DNA of 64,000 nt from the NCBI GenBank assembly GCA_025174535.1, contig JALBUN010000001.1:124001-188000 (forward strand), given 5' to 3'. This DNA is from Cantharellus purpuraceus (lineage: Eukaryota; Basidiomycota; Agaricomycetes; Cantharellales; Hydnaceae). The position numbers and the translations under genes are program-made. The notes below the pieces were generated by a model. That model was not told where the DNA came from, searched no databases, and worked only from the letters and a program-made list of their open reading frames with translations. The stretch's first letter is position 1, and each line of letters begins with the position of its first letter. Shown one piece after another: positions 1 to 12,349 of the stretch.

Positions 1-3000
1 GCTGACTCTCGTCAAATGTGTATCGCGCTACAAGGCCGCCAGATAACGGGTGGTGAAGATGGCATCAACATAGAACATATACGATTGGTGCACCTGTATT
101 GGTCATCGTCCAATGTAGAGCGCTAAGGATGGTCGTGTCCCCTCCATGGAAGGGACTTATGATGCACTGAAAATTATCATCGTGGTCACGACGATGAGGT
201 AGTAGATACAAAGCTGAAATCGATACCGGTGAGTTTCTGGTGAAGGCATAATGGCGAATGAGCGGATGAGAAGTCGACACTTGATGCGAAATGCTTGGAA
301 TTGTCTAGAGTTAAAAACGAAGAGCCTTTTTAAACCCTCAGATCCAGACCTGACAAGAACTCAATGAACCTCCAGAGCAGTCTGGAGAGGTCCTAGTCCT
401 TGCCGGGCGCTTTCCAGTATTCCCTAGGAGTTCCATGAAGGCGACGAAGCCGCACTATTTTGCGTGTCACAGTGGAGCACATCATAATTATGCTATGCTT
501 ATGGAGGTGATATATCCTGAAGGTATGGGTGTGGTCTTATGTACTGATGGGAAGACCCTGTCAATGTAAGGGCCGTAGTTAGTATAAAGACCAGAAGTTG
601 TAGAATAGATGTTTGTATTGATCACTTCTAAGTATTGTTAAATTGAAAGAGACCTTGATACTAGGACAAAATGATTGACCTGTGGATGATTTACTCACGA
701 TGAAAAATATGCTTGGGTATGTCTGGGAGACACCGTCTCATGGCTGTGGATGCCTTGTGGATGAGGAAACTAAAAGCTTATGGCTACGCTAAATGCATTG
801 AGTGACAGGGCACTGAATGCAAAAATCATCCGCTTACCGGCATCATTGTCGATAACAATTTGAGAAGGATCCGACCTTACTTTCGGTAAATGCCATTCCT
901 AGCGACCATCCTAGCGATCATCTGAGGCCGTAGATGCCATCAAGTAGGGGATACGGAGGCGCTTGAAGTCGGAGCCTGAGTGCGGGAGAGTTCGGGGATC
1001 ATCCCGCTTTCCTCTGTCAGTGAGCACCTCATCATGATAAGGGCACTTGGGTAAATCCAATGGTGCTTGTCTACTCTCTCAATCTACGTGGAGTGTTTTC
1101 AATGTTGCAATATAGAAGCACCAGATTGCGCCCTGTGGTAGGATGTTGCGCACTTCAAAATCTATCGCTCCTGGTGCACAGAACCTCTCAAAACTGGCAT
1201 ATCGATCTGTGCTTGTAAAGATGAAATAGGCGGATGAGGTTTGTCTCACAAAGTGCACATCAATCACAGCTGACTTACTGAACAGTCCGACCAAGGAATA
1301 TCCATCAAGGCTGCGAACTCTCCATATCTTAAACATAGGCAAAGCTGCTGCGTCCATAAAATCTGGACTTCATAAAGGGGACCATGTTGCACAAACCATA
1401 TAGGATAGTCACTAAAACCCACATACGGTTAATCTTCTGGAAACAGTAAGCAGGTGGTGTGAACAAAGGGGAAATGGGCGATTTGACCCCCGTAACCAAC
1501 AATCCATTTGTGTAATTCTAGGCATATCTCCAGGCTTGAAGGCTCAAGGTGCCATCTCGAGCATATCCGTCATTTCACGAGCGACTGTCACAAAGCGGGC
1601 ACTTCCTTTTCGTGGTAGCAATGATCGACAGGTTTCCGTCGCATGCTTGATACAATGTGTAAGGTATCCTTCTATTCAGCAGGGACAATTCAGCGCATAT
1701 GTTGTTATTGATGTAGGCATCCACTCACCCGAATTAGAAAAGCCAGCCGTCCTTATGCAACTATAAACCTCGATCTGTGTCTCGAACCAAAGGTCTAAAC
1801 CACCCAAACATCACTCTGGTTTACTACATGCGAATCATGTCAACATGTATGGAGGCCTTGTACTGGACTGGTCCAAACGACGCGCGATTGACTATGGTAA
1901 AGCTATCTCCCCAATCTGCAAGGCCCGGGCATGCTTAAACCAATGCACGAAAGCTGACTTACTGAAAACTCTCTGTAGACTTGTTGCTTCATATCAGGGA
2001 CCCTCACACTGCTCGATTCTCATGTCAATGTTATGTTCGTCAACTGCGGAGTGAAAGGTTGGTACCACTAGGCGCTTCCCGAGACGAGCGATTAGTCGGC
2101 CTCGGTTGCGGATATTACTATATAGACTACGTATGTCATTGTATGACCATTCGATTATTCTGTCAGTCTCTCACATCCATTGATTTTTTTAAATTGGGAT
2201 TTCTGACATTTTGCATCATGTGTCTCAGACTGACATCTGCTCAACTTTGGCCCTGGCCTTGAATTTTATTCTTATCCCTCTAAGGACATTCCGGTATCAC
2301 ACTAGCACTTTGACGGCAACATTCTCTATGCTTCTGGTTCGATCCGCCAGCCAGACCCTAACTTTCTTCCGACACAAACGGAATGTCTCCATCTGCCAAC
2401 TATTTATCGATACCAGCTTACGCGCAGCTCGGATCCATTGTCCGCCGTACATTCGGCATTGAGCGGTGAACTAGATGATGCTTCTGATAGGATAACACAG
2501 CAGAAATTGGATGTCTAGCTCAAAAAAGATGGTGGCGTGGAACGTCCCCTGTCAGCAGGACTGGATTATCCTCATGGACATTGTGGCGCGCTGTGGGATA
2601 TTCTCTGACTATTCGAGTTGGTCAGTCATGCAGATGTGTCAGATATTACTTTTACTAACAAACACGAATCCAGTCTAGTTTCTGTCCGAGTAGAAGCATG
2701 AGAATAATTTTCTAAACATCCTGTGAAGCAAGAAGAAGTGCCAGACACGAGCCCCAGCTGACCGTGGCATCAGCGGTATCACTTGTCGTGTTCCCGGATC
2801 GCTATCGACAAGAGATATTCCGATTATACCTGCATTACCCGCAGGAACCTTTAGATACACGCTGGCTGCGACTCTTTTCTCGACACAGCGCGCTACGTGG
2901 GGATCTTTTCGGACTGACCATCGCAACCATTATGGCATATGTGCATTAATGGGGTACCCGATAAAACTTAGGGGTTACCCGTCACTGGATAATGTAATCG

Positions 3001-5984
3001 ATGTTTGCTAACAACTTGGACACACTGATTGATGTCTACATCATACAACTTCTCGCAAGCGAACCGCACACCGTCTGATCGCCACGGTTCCGAGCCAGTT
3101 GGCGTTCAAGGGAGGATAACGGGCAGAGGGTGTTCGCTCATATCGATGAACCAAACATCGGAGTCTAAGAGGCTGGATAAGGGCAAATCGAACGCTTCTC
3201 GCCGAAGAAGAAGATCGGAAAATAAAAAATGATTCTTGTCATATCCACAGTATTGCCAGTGTCGGGAACGCAAATTTTGGTTGCAAATTATATTAATGGA
3301 CTCACTCACCTTGAGTGTTGCTGCTGTGACACCGACAGAGATAAGGCTGGAGTGTAGGGTCTCTGGCAAGATTGCTAGAATGAATTCGTTGGAAAGAGTT
3401 TACGGAACGTGAGTCCACGTGTCTATTGTAATGCATTGAGGTTGTCCAGAGATACACCACTCGGACTCATGTCCAATTCAGTACCCAAATCTGGTCATGC
3501 AAAACTTTCTCAACAACACGGGCCTCTTAGAATGATGGCAATCAATATTCTCCAGGACTTTCAACCATGGCTGCTTGAACCCTGGTAGAGAGTCCATGAA
3601 AGTCCAAATGTCTGACAAATGATTATTACCATTGAGACGACCACGTTTAAAATGAGACCACCCGGAGGTTCTATACAGGACGTATAGGACGACAAATGAC
3701 AAGTTCTTAAGGCGTGTGGATTACGCAATAGAATTGAGCATATAAGCAAAGCTTCAGTCAACGCCCTTCGACGGGGCGGGTGAATTCAACTCCATGTGAA
3801 GTAGTCATGAGGGTGAGAGTCTGAGTCCACTTTTTCTAGAGCACAATATTGTTATCATCGACAGAACTGTCAGAAAGACACAGACTGTCACACAACCGAG
3901 CCTTGTTAAGCGACAAGTTCGAAAGGACACTAGGTCATCAATGACCCTGACGGGGTTCCAACTTGACCCGCTGATATTCTCCTAAATGGCGAAGTCGACT
4001 TGTAGTACTAAAATCCGGATTGAATGACAACACACCTAAGCTTTGGGTGACTGGCGGTGTAACACTTTTAATGGACGGGAGGCGTCACTATTGCGCTAGT
4101 AGTAGTGGCAGTGCGGGAAGGATGGACTCAGAAGGCAGTGCATTGTGTTGAGGCGATCATGAAACTAAACGACTACCGAACAAAGGTTGTTTCGGGTGAT
4201 TTAGATGAATATGAGATTCTCCTGCAAAGCAGACTGTAAAGCCAGCGGAGTACGCGGACATTCGGAGTGGCAGACGGACGTTCGGAGGGCCCGGTTATTC
4301 GGCAGGAGAAAGCGCTGGCTGGTTTCTTCTATTGGGCTGCATCTGCTAGCCAGTTATCCATCCCTCGACGTTCTGACACTGGCAGCGTACCATGAATATC
4401 AGGAACATCGCACACAGTGCATGTTGTATTCCATGTTGACGCCGACCTTTACGTCCAGGTTGGATGAGGCTACACAGGTCCGCACTGTGCTAGGTGAAAT
4501 GATACACATATGTTAACAACGTCGTAGATCAATTGTAGGAAATAACACCTACAGGATTACATTAGGGAACCATTAACCTACACGCGACCCGGTATGGTTG
4601 GGACACAAAGCTGTCTGAGCTTGTGAGTAGACCCACAGCAGGGCAACGTGCCAAGATAAACCGTCTCACCATTGTTGGCACTCACGGCTTCCCATGCAAT
4701 GTTTGGAAAGTCTATCAATAAGAGAAATTCATATTCGGGGATTGTGCCATGATCGTGCATACTTACCTACCATCAAGGCTCTATGAACGCCGCCTATCTA
4801 GGATGCCATTAGCGGCTCAGGAGGTCAATCTTCCCTCGGATGCTGCAGTTGTTGCGAAATAACGTGTGGGTAGCTTTGGGTATTCATGTAGAGGCGATAA
4901 CCTCGCAGAATCCGTCCCGTCCATTCGCCACACGTTACTGACATCTTGCGGAGTTTTCAGTTCAAGCACCGTTCATTCGCCGCAGGATCGATTATGAAGA
5001 TCATTGTAGCACTAAGACATTACTTTCTCTTGCAACGTTGATACAACGGGACCAGGCACTGTCAACCCAAGCCCATTGAGGTGAGAAAGCCTACATTACA
5101 ATCTGCTAAACACAAGTGCACACCTTCACTAGGCCAACCCGAGTGTCTCCAGCTACATGTACAGGTTCATGCGATGTCTGGACGATGGTGGCAGGAGTCA
5201 AGAAACAATGCCAGCTGTCCCACGCTTACGGCGCGTAACGCTGTTGTTCTAAACAAAGTTGCTCTTTCGACCCCGTTGTTTGATCTCTCCGAAGCAGGGC
5301 AGAGATTGAAGAAGTGATATGTGATAACTCACGTGCGAGTACCCCTTCCTTTTCCAAACCATATGTGTTTTTACCAGACTTATACTTTTCTAGGAATTCA
5401 ATATTCAATTCCAGCCTGCCGGGGTTCACCGACGTGACTTCCTTGCACAGAAGAATTTCTCGTGTGAACATGGCTGCTTCGCTTCACGGCATCGGTCCCG
5501 AGGGACGGACCAAAGATGCGAATTTATCTGCCATCATTTTTAACATTGACCTCCACGAACCAGTGTCCCAGGGGCTTGAGCTCTTCTCAAGCCTTGTGCC
5601 TAGGTGTCGTCGACGTCACATTCGAGGACGAGCGTTCAATCACTTTTTCGATATCAAACTTTCAAATGAAGCCGGGTTTTACAACCACATGTGCCAATTC
5701 ATTGGCAGGGTTCAGAGCGCGTCAGGCATGTCCTCTTCTCCGCGGTGTTGTGATACGTTTCAGCCTCGTCTCATTCCCCTATCTTTGAACCAAAGAGTGC
5801 GGTGACATCGATGTCTCCAGAGCTTTTAAGGCTTAGCCTGTGCTGAGTCTGATACTGCTCAGAGGCGATCCATCCCATCGCCTACCAACTGGTATCGTAC
5901 CTCCCCTACCAGCCTCGGTTGAATCATGTCGCACTGTGAGCCATCCATGATGCCATACGTGTGTCATTACTTACACGCCGCACA
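1..5984. other. No recognisable gene
   Basis: About 6 kb of mixed-composition DNA with only short open frames. The longest, at 5314-5805 on the plus strand, could be 163 codons, but its product has no motif I recognise and an overlapping frame (5516-5788) looks equally plausible. I see no transposase, reverse transcriptase, LTR, tRNA or rRNA signature. Small intron-rich genes could hide here, since the genes just downstream are broken into exons as short as 25-100 nt. This stretch should not be read as proven gene-free. Confidence 0.4.
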
Positions 5985-6299
5985 ATGGCAGCCATTGCAC
6001 TGAACAACTGTTCGTTGGGACCTCAAATCCTCGCAATCCCTCTGACACTACACACTAGATCTTCAAGCTCAGCAAAAGCTCAATTTATTGACCATCGAGG
6101 AGTCTTGTTCTGGTCCGCCCCATGCTGTCACATGGACTGTGACTTACAGGCGTACGTTTATGCCATGTGTTATACTGCAATTTGATTCACGGTCACTACA
6201 GTTGATGGTGAAGCCATTGGTACTGGAAGTGGCCTTCAGAAGTGGCAGGCTAAAGACGCTGCCGCTAAGGAGGCTCTTCAGAAGCTCAATCCGACGTAG
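5985..6299 (+). CDS. Small single-domain dsRNA-binding protein (3 exons)
   Basis: Seen: exons 5985-6009, 6059-6151 and 6202-6299, joined by GT-AG introns of 49 and 50 nt, give one frame of 71 residues ending in TAG. The whole protein is one double-stranded-RNA-binding domain. Helix 1 is near residues 4-18 (LNNYLQAQ). A GPPHAVTWTV strand follows, then the loop GEAIGTGSG, then the C-terminal helix KWQAKDAAAKEALQKL, which carries the lysines that contact the RNA phosphates in this fold. Family knowledge: dsRBDs bind A-form RNA without strong sequence preference. Inference: a free-standing dsRBD could modulate RNAi or RNA-editing machinery, or simply sequester dsRNA. The start is the first ATG that reads into helix 1. 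It lies upstream of, and on the same strand as, the 63-aa gene. The fold is secure; the biological role is unknown. Confidence 0.85.
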
Positions 6300-6569
6300 C
6301 CTTGGCCTCGATGGGGGATCTCTTTCTAAAGAAAAGCTTTCCCAAGGAATTTCATGTGCTGCTATCATGTCATTTGGCCATTCTGTTCTCTTTTTTTTTT
6401 CGGTTTCGTTTCCAAGGATGCTATGCAGAATGAACACAGCGAATAAATGAAGTGCTGCTGAGACCTATAACGTTCCCAAAAGGGATGCATCAGTTTGGCC
6501 CATCAGTGGACGCCAGTTAGTATTAGCGTCTGATTTGAAGCCCCGACCGTTTTAACTCGCACTCTTCAC

Positions 6570-6905
6570 ATGTCGCGCTCACAAAGACTATTTCCAATCA
6601 TGATAGCGTGTCTTACTGGTGCTTTATCTAATTTTTTATTCATTAGAAAGTTTGTCCATCTCATAACAGCCAACTAAACAGGAATAGTGTCAGGGATGTA
6701 CATTTTCCAGCAACCTCTCAAAGAGCAGGCTGAAGCTCGGTAGGACATCTTTTCGCTACTTCACCGTGCACTGGTGTATCTGAATATTTTTGTTCAATTC
6801 AAATATAGTCGCATCGAAGAAGAGAAGAAGACTATGCAGGGGAATTTTCCCACGAACACAACTCCACTCAGCACCGATTCACCATCAACTCCGTCACAGG
6901 CCTAG
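6570..6905 (+). CDS. 63-aa putative single-pass membrane microprotein (3 exons)
   Basis: Seen: exons 6570-6618, 6694-6739 and 6809-6905 with GT-AG introns of 75 and 69 nt keep frame and end in TAG. The product starts MSRSQRLFPIMIACLTG, runs into MYIFQQPL, then a charged helix (KEQAEARRIEEEKK) and a Ser/Thr/Pro tail. Residues 7-21 are hydrophobic enough for one membrane span, preceded by two arginines. Inference: this layout resembles small fungal inner-mitochondrial-membrane or organelle-associated proteins, but I cannot name a family. None of the three exons is long enough to stand out on its own. A second open frame runs through exon 3 and on to a TGA near 7111, so an alternative 3' end or a one-base shift cannot be excluded. 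Confidence 0.6.
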
Positions 6906-7475
6906 AAGCGCTGTCAGAAATACGGAAGGTAGACGTGACTGGTGCTTTTCTTCCCGATATAAACATGATGTCGGACACGCCAGGGTTTGGGGCGACTAGC
7001 AAGCCTGACGGGAACGATTCAATACTTCAGTCAGGTCATGCAGAGCTCTCTGCTTTAGTCACAAGCATGGGCCTTGAACCTTCCTCGCATTTCGAATCAA
7101 TCTACCCCTGATTTAAACTGTCTCTATCACACAGCATGCTCCACAATCCCCTTGGCCCACGTATATCCTAAGGCGGCACCTATCTTTGAAAGTATTCTGT
7201 GGCGCGTGGCATAGACTTCAAATCCAGGAGATCGGATCGCCTCATGTTTTCGGCACAGGTCTTCTCGCCAATGATCATTCACCGGATGGCAATTGCTCCG
7301 ACCTGGTCTGATATACAGGTACGGCTTCCCCGCATGATACACTTGTTATTATTAAAAACATGCAGATCGTCGCAATCCGACAACTCGGCTAGTGTGGATT
7401 GTGAGACAGTGCAGTATTCCTGCTGGACTCCTGAGAAGTGGGTACAGAGAGAACCTCCAAATTGGTGCCAAAGAC
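6906..7475. other. Convergent intergenic segment
   Basis: This lies between the 3' end of the 63-aa gene and the 3' end of Sad1/USP39. The plus frame that enters from 6813 stays open to about 7111 (about 100 codons in all, protein-like composition). It could be an alternative end of the 63-aa gene, but no start or splice site decides this. The rest should hold the two 3' UTRs. I see no further gene. Confidence 0.4.
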
Positions 7476-9563
7476 CTATGAGTCAACGTCCATTTTACTG
7501 TTGTAGGCGGTGGTTTGTTCGTAAGCGTCTCGGCGCTGCCATACCTGAAAGTGAATTCGCAATACATGAACGAGTGAAGAGAGGGGTGGGACGAGCGTCT
7601 CCTGACCTGCAAGACGCTTTCTCCCAGGAAAATCATCTCTTTCCGGACCTCTTGCACAATTAGATCCTGTACCTCGAACCAACGCTCTCCATCTCCGCCG
7701 CCGCCACCGGCCCGAAGATGAATCTTCCATACAGTGTTTGCCTTGTCACGTGTGGTACCGGCGACGGATTCATGCGTCACGTTGGATAGGAGGTCATACA
7801 TTGTAGGTGGATGGTCCGGTGGTGCATCCAGATCTGAAGAAAGGCGTTCATCAACGTCACGTCCGTTTCCAATCATCTGCTAACGTCGCACGTACAGTCA
7901 CGAAAGTCTACCCCACGCAAAGGGAAGTTCACGATCGTGGGGTTTTTCTCTTCCACAAAATTATTCTTGGTGAAGCGCTTGTAGTGCAGGATAATGTACG
8001 GAGGTAAGCGCTGAAGTTTGTACCGCTTTAGCTGGCCCATTGATTCCTGTACGAGTGTTCAGTATGTGTGCATCATCGGTCGACTGCGGATCTACCTGTG
8101 TCATCTTGCCGTCGAATTTACTCAAGACAGAGGCTATGCTAACTTGAGGGATGATATTTTTTTCAACAGAATCTTGGAAGAGGGGAGGTGGCGGAAGATC
8201 AAGTGCAAGGTAGAGAAATGGCGAAATTGTGGTCTTTATATCTGTATTTAACGCCTGAGCATCTGGGTATAATATGGATTGTGTCTCTCACCTCTATCAA
8301 TATCGAACTGAGGCTTTTGATTACTCCCTTCGTCAGGTCTGACAATTACCTGTTGCGTCTCAACGCGGAGTTCACCCTGAAACGACGTGTATATGACACC
8401 TAGAATTGAGCCACATGTTAAGATGACTGAGAAGAGAAAAATAATTTTTAGACTTACTGCTGCTTTGCTTTTTGGTTCCACCCAAATCGACATGAATTCG
8501 ATTCAACAACCAGCCAAGAAATTCCGCTGGATCACCTTGCTCTTCCAAGCGCCATTTCGATTTAGATGCACGATTAACCTCTTGAAGGAATTCATGTGGA
8601 GAGACTTGCGATTTAAAGAGCCGAGGTGACCATAATTTACGGGTAAGCAAGGATAGCCGCGTCAAAAGCTCTGGGTGTTTGGCAACATCCTTTGCAGAGG
8701 GTGACTTTACCATTTTTGCTTGAGAGTTCTTGTGTGAGGCTGGGTACAAGAGCAGGAAATCCCTCAGAGATGGAACATGAAGAAGCATGTGGATAATGAC
8801 ATTGATGTGATCGTGACGTTTGATGTTGTTCAGGCCGATGAACCCAGGAATGTAAGAATTGTTGGAAAGATCAAATGATGGTCGTGATAAATGAGCGGGT
8901 TTATCAAGAACCTTGAGGTCCGACGGGGAAAACTTTGGAGAGAGAACGGCAATGATGTCAGAGAGCGAGGGATCCGAAACAAGGTAGTTGTCTGGAAGCA
9001 CATAGACCTCATCACAACATGAAATGAATATTAATGACACGCGGATCGATTAATGGGGCTCATACCTTGGTGGTCTCAAGATTAATGAAGACGTGATGGT
9101 CCTCATGAATGCTGTGTGAGTAGGCATAGGATGACGGCCCCCGGCCTTGAAAATACTTGCCGCAAACGAGGCAGCCATATATGTTGATGTTAGACACGCA
9201 AACTGAGCAGACTTTCTCAAAGTCAAAGTCTAGAGCCGCGCGATTGACCTGTATCTAGATGAGAACTTTCACAACCTGTACAATTAGAGCACATACAGTG
9301 TCAAGATAAAGATCCGCTGCCCGCGATGGATCTTTGCTGACTTCAAAGACTTGGTCATCCTCTACCTCTTCTGCAGGTTCAGAGGCCACATTGCCCTCCT
9401 GCATGCTGTTCACAGCCACGGACTTTGGCTCTTCTGTTCTAGGTCTCTTGGTTGGCCGATCATTCGCATCACCCAGAGTTTCCGACGTATTGTTGGACAC
9501 TGACGCGTTAGATGGCGCAGAAGAATCTGCCTTTAACTGTGCTCGGGACCGTGTAGACGGCAT
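7476..9563 (-). CDS. SAD1: Pre-mRNA splicing factor Sad1/USP39, catalytically dead USP (8 exons)
   Basis: Role (family knowledge): needed for tri-snRNP assembly or stability in the nuclear spliceosome; it has a ubiquitin-protease fold without protease activity. Seen: exons, in order of transcription, 9297-9563, 9066-9248, 8458-9007, 8292-8399, 8096-8241, 7896-8046, 7607-7833 and 7476-7544, with introns of 48-62 nt. They add up to 567 codons (566 aa), very close to the usual length for this family. Residues 1-80 are a low-complexity acidic/basic tail with a RPTKRPR nuclear-signal-like run. A ZnF-UBP follows (C103, C106, C115, C118 and His 134-141 region, with CGKYFQGRG). The USP fold then begins at GFIGLNNIK, where active enzymes have GLxNxGNTC. 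The catalytic Cys position is occupied by Asp, as expected of Sad1. Late conserved blocks KRFTKNNF, NPTIVNFP, TMYDLL and the terminal VWQRRD are all present. The start is the only upstream ATG in frame. It faces CSN2 head-to-head. Confidence 0.95.
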
Positions 9564-9963
9564 GTGTAAGATTTAGCTTTGTGGGTGCATGTTTATGGAC
9601 CACATATAGCCGCCTTCTACTACAGCCAGAGACGCAAGAGTCAGAATTTGAAAATTTGAAATGTCTGCCTTCAAGCATCTTGGACCATCTATAACTCCAG
9701 TTCAGGTAAAACAAGGGAACTGGTTTATTCCAAAGAATGGTTTTATTGAAAAAAACTTTATTTACTCAATGCTATCTCCAACGCTCCGTTTACACTCGTC
9801 ATTTATTCTGGATTAATGAGAGCCAGATCAAATATACAGTGGTAGCAAGAGAATATGATTCGCCACGGTAGTCGTATAGTTCTCGGAGGCCGCCAGCGAT
9901 TCGGTGCCTTGAACCGCCACTGACGCGGTTTAAACATACCCACCGACCGTCTCTGAAGTAGCC
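9564..9963. promoter_or_regulatory. Shared 400-bp divergent promoter region of SAD1 and CSN2
   Basis: The start codons of SAD1 (minus, 9563) and CSN2 (plus, 9964) are 400 bp apart with no gene between them, so both promoters and 5' UTRs must lie here. An A/T-rich core is visible around 9735-9770. I cannot point to a convincing TATA box for either gene. Sharing of regulatory sites is inference from spacing only. Confidence 0.6.
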
Positions 9964-12041
9964 ATGGATGACGACGATGCAGAGTACATGCAAGAGGATG
10001 AGGTATAGTACTCATGTATGTACATGGCGTAAACTCATTACCCTCCGCAGGACTACGATTTCGACTATTCAGACGACGGGGAAGATGCCAACGACTCTGG
10101 AAGCGCAGATGTGGAGAACCAATACTATACTGCTAAATGTGTGTGCTACCTTACGCTCTGTAACCACAGCCTAAGTTTTCAAATGCTCTATCCAGCGATG
10201 AAGGAAGACGACCCGGAGGCTGCGCTGCAAGCCTTCAAGTCAATCGTTGATGCCGAGACTGAAAAAGGAGACTGGTGCACATCATACTATTCTCTCTTAA
10301 CTTTCTTTTGACCATTTGTACTCTCTCAAGGGGATTCAAAGCTTTGAAACAGTCTACAAAGCTTCTCTTTCTGACGCTTCGTCGTCCTTCGGAAGCATTA
10401 GAAACCTATACCAGATTATTGACATACACCAAGTCAGCAATCACACGCAATTACTCGGAAAAGTCAATCAATGGTATTTTGGACTACGTCGGAGGAGGCA
10501 AAGGTGGCGCGGTAGAGGTAGATGTACTGGAGAAGTTTTATGAAGCAACGAGGGGCGCATTAGAGGACGCAAAGAACGAGGTTGGTTATTGACAAAGCGG
10601 GTGAATATTGCCTAATTATCTTTCTCAGAGGTTGTCCATCAAGACTAACCTCAAGCTGGCCAAGTTATGGCTAGACAGACATGAGTATGGCCGTTTGACG
10701 AAGGTACCAGTTGTAGTGACTTACTATCTATTTCTTGACATGTTTACGTGTCTGTCAGTTGCTTCGAGATTTACATAATTCCACGTCACAAGGTGATGAG
10801 GGCGAGCAGGACCAGTCCCAGGGTACTCAACTCCTCGAAATTTACGCTCTTGAAATCCAGATGTACAATGAAACACGGAATTTCAAAAAGCTTAAGGTAT
10901 GGTTTTTTGCTTTGTTATCCAGTTCATTTGTGACGAATATTATCAGGAAATATATAACGCCACAAATGAGGTCCGTTCTGCCATTCCGCACCCGCGTATC
11001 ATGGGTGTTATCAAGGAATGTGGGGGAAAGATGTGGATGGGAGAGAGTGAGCCTCGCATTCGTAATAATTACTGGATTGTTTCTGACACGATGAAATTGA
11101 TTAGAACAATGGAATCGGGCAAGCGAAGACTTTTTTGAGTCATTCCGAAATTACGATGAAGCTGGATCCCCGCAACGTATACAAGTGCTCAAGTATCTGG
11201 TGCTCGCAAACATGCTCACAGGGAGTGAGGTGAATCCCTTTGATAGCCAAGAGACTAAGCCGTAAGTTCAGCATCTCTTTCTTCTCGCTTGTCTGATATC
11301 TTGTTGTATGTTAGGTACAAAAGTGACCCCCAAATCACTGCAATGACAGACCTTGTTGGAGCCTATCAGCGGCGAGAGGTCCATGAAGCCGAGAAGATCA
11401 TCCGAGGTACGTGATTGTCTTTTCTCTCAACGTGTGTTCGCTCAAGATGTCGAAACAGATAACCGTTCGACAATTATGGATGACCCCTTTATCCGCTCTT
11501 ATATTGGAGAACTACTTCGTAGTCTCCGTACACAATATCTCATTGACCTCATCAAGCCATACACCAGATTAGAACTTTCATTCTTAGCTACGGTACCTCA
11601 CATTATCTCCATGTCTTTCTCAGCCTGACTATTAACGAATCAAATTCTGGACTACACAGCAACTAAATGTCGACGTAACAGAAGTGGAGGATCTACTAAT
11701 TGGATTGATCCTGGAAGGCAAAGTCGAAGGCAAAATCGACCAGGTTGCCATGCGTCTTGAACTCGATCTACAGTGCGTTTCACGTTCACCTGATTACTAG
11801 TTCTGGCTAATGTTCTTCGATAAAATTATTCTTTGATGCCAGACAAAGCCTGGAGAAGCGCCGATACAACGCGCTTTCGAGCTGGGCAGAGGCGCTCCAA
11901 GGCGTACATTCTGCTGTTTTGGGAAAGACAGTTGTTGGTCATGCGCGAGGTACTGATCCACATCTCATGCACATAAATTCCAGCGACAATGCTTTAGATC
12001 CCATGATTGGGGACTTTGGGAACTTGAAGGATGTATGGTGA
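9964..12041 (+). CDS. CSN2: COP9 signalosome complex subunit 2 (12 exons)
   Basis: Role (family knowledge): a PCI-domain scaffold subunit of the COP9 signalosome, which removes Nedd8 from cullins in the nucleus and cytoplasm; CSN2 contacts the cullin-RING ligase. Seen: exons 9964-10002, 10051-10138, 10196-10274, 10331-10580, 10629-10703, 10759-10896, 10947-11046, 11105-11261, 11315-11406, 11459-11592, 11660-11772 and 11843-12041, with introns of 48-70 nt, total 488 codons. Hallmark blocks in order: acidic start ([13 protein letters not shown]), [114 protein letters not shown], then the PCI winged helix near [11 protein letters not shown] and GKIDQV. About 40 extra residues follow the usual C-terminus. 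All junctions keep frame and no lesion is seen, so the gene appears intact. Its presence implies a working cullin-deneddylation system. Confidence 0.96.
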
Positions 12042-12181
12042 AACTACATATAGCATGCAGGAACGAAGCACGACTGCATTTTCAGCGTCTTTCCCTCAGA
12101 ATCACTATATCTCTTTGTGTTCTGCTTGAACATCATTGAATCCTTACTCATTTTGTTGTACCATGATTCCAAATCGCTGTC

Positions 12182-12349
12182 ATGGGACTAGAGCGTGTCT
12201 TTGATAAAGCTTCAGTCTCTGTACGCACGCTGCAGGAATATGCATCTGGTTTGCTTGATATGCTTGAATTCAACAACTACCCATGCCTACGTGGCAAGCA
12301 CTGCCAGTACTTCCTGTCAAGAGCTCTGATATACATGTTATCAAATTAA
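12182..12349 (+). CDS. Possible 55-aa hypothetical or gene fragment
   Basis: An ATG-initiated frame of 55 codons ends in TAA. The product is well mixed in composition (starts MGLERVFDKASVSV, contains GLLDMLEFNNYPCL). It may be a single exon or a remnant of a longer gene. I recognise no domain and see no clear splice sites joining it to neighbours. It lies 140 bp beyond the CSN2 stop, so it could also be chance coding inside CSN2 3' UTR sequence. Confidence 0.22.
   Translation: MGLERVFDKASVSVRTLQEYASGLLDMLEFNNYPCLRGKHCQYFLSRALIYMLSN

Noticed and set aside
7352..7545. Extension of the penultimate SAD1 exon frame down to 7352
   Set aside because: A GT-AG intron (7545-7606) joins to VWQRRD, the expected conserved C-terminus; the extension is intron and downstream sequence.
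7476..9563. Active ubiquitin-specific protease
   Set aside because: The catalytic Cys of the GLxNxGNTC block is replaced by Asp, and the other blocks match Sad1/USP39, a known inactive member.
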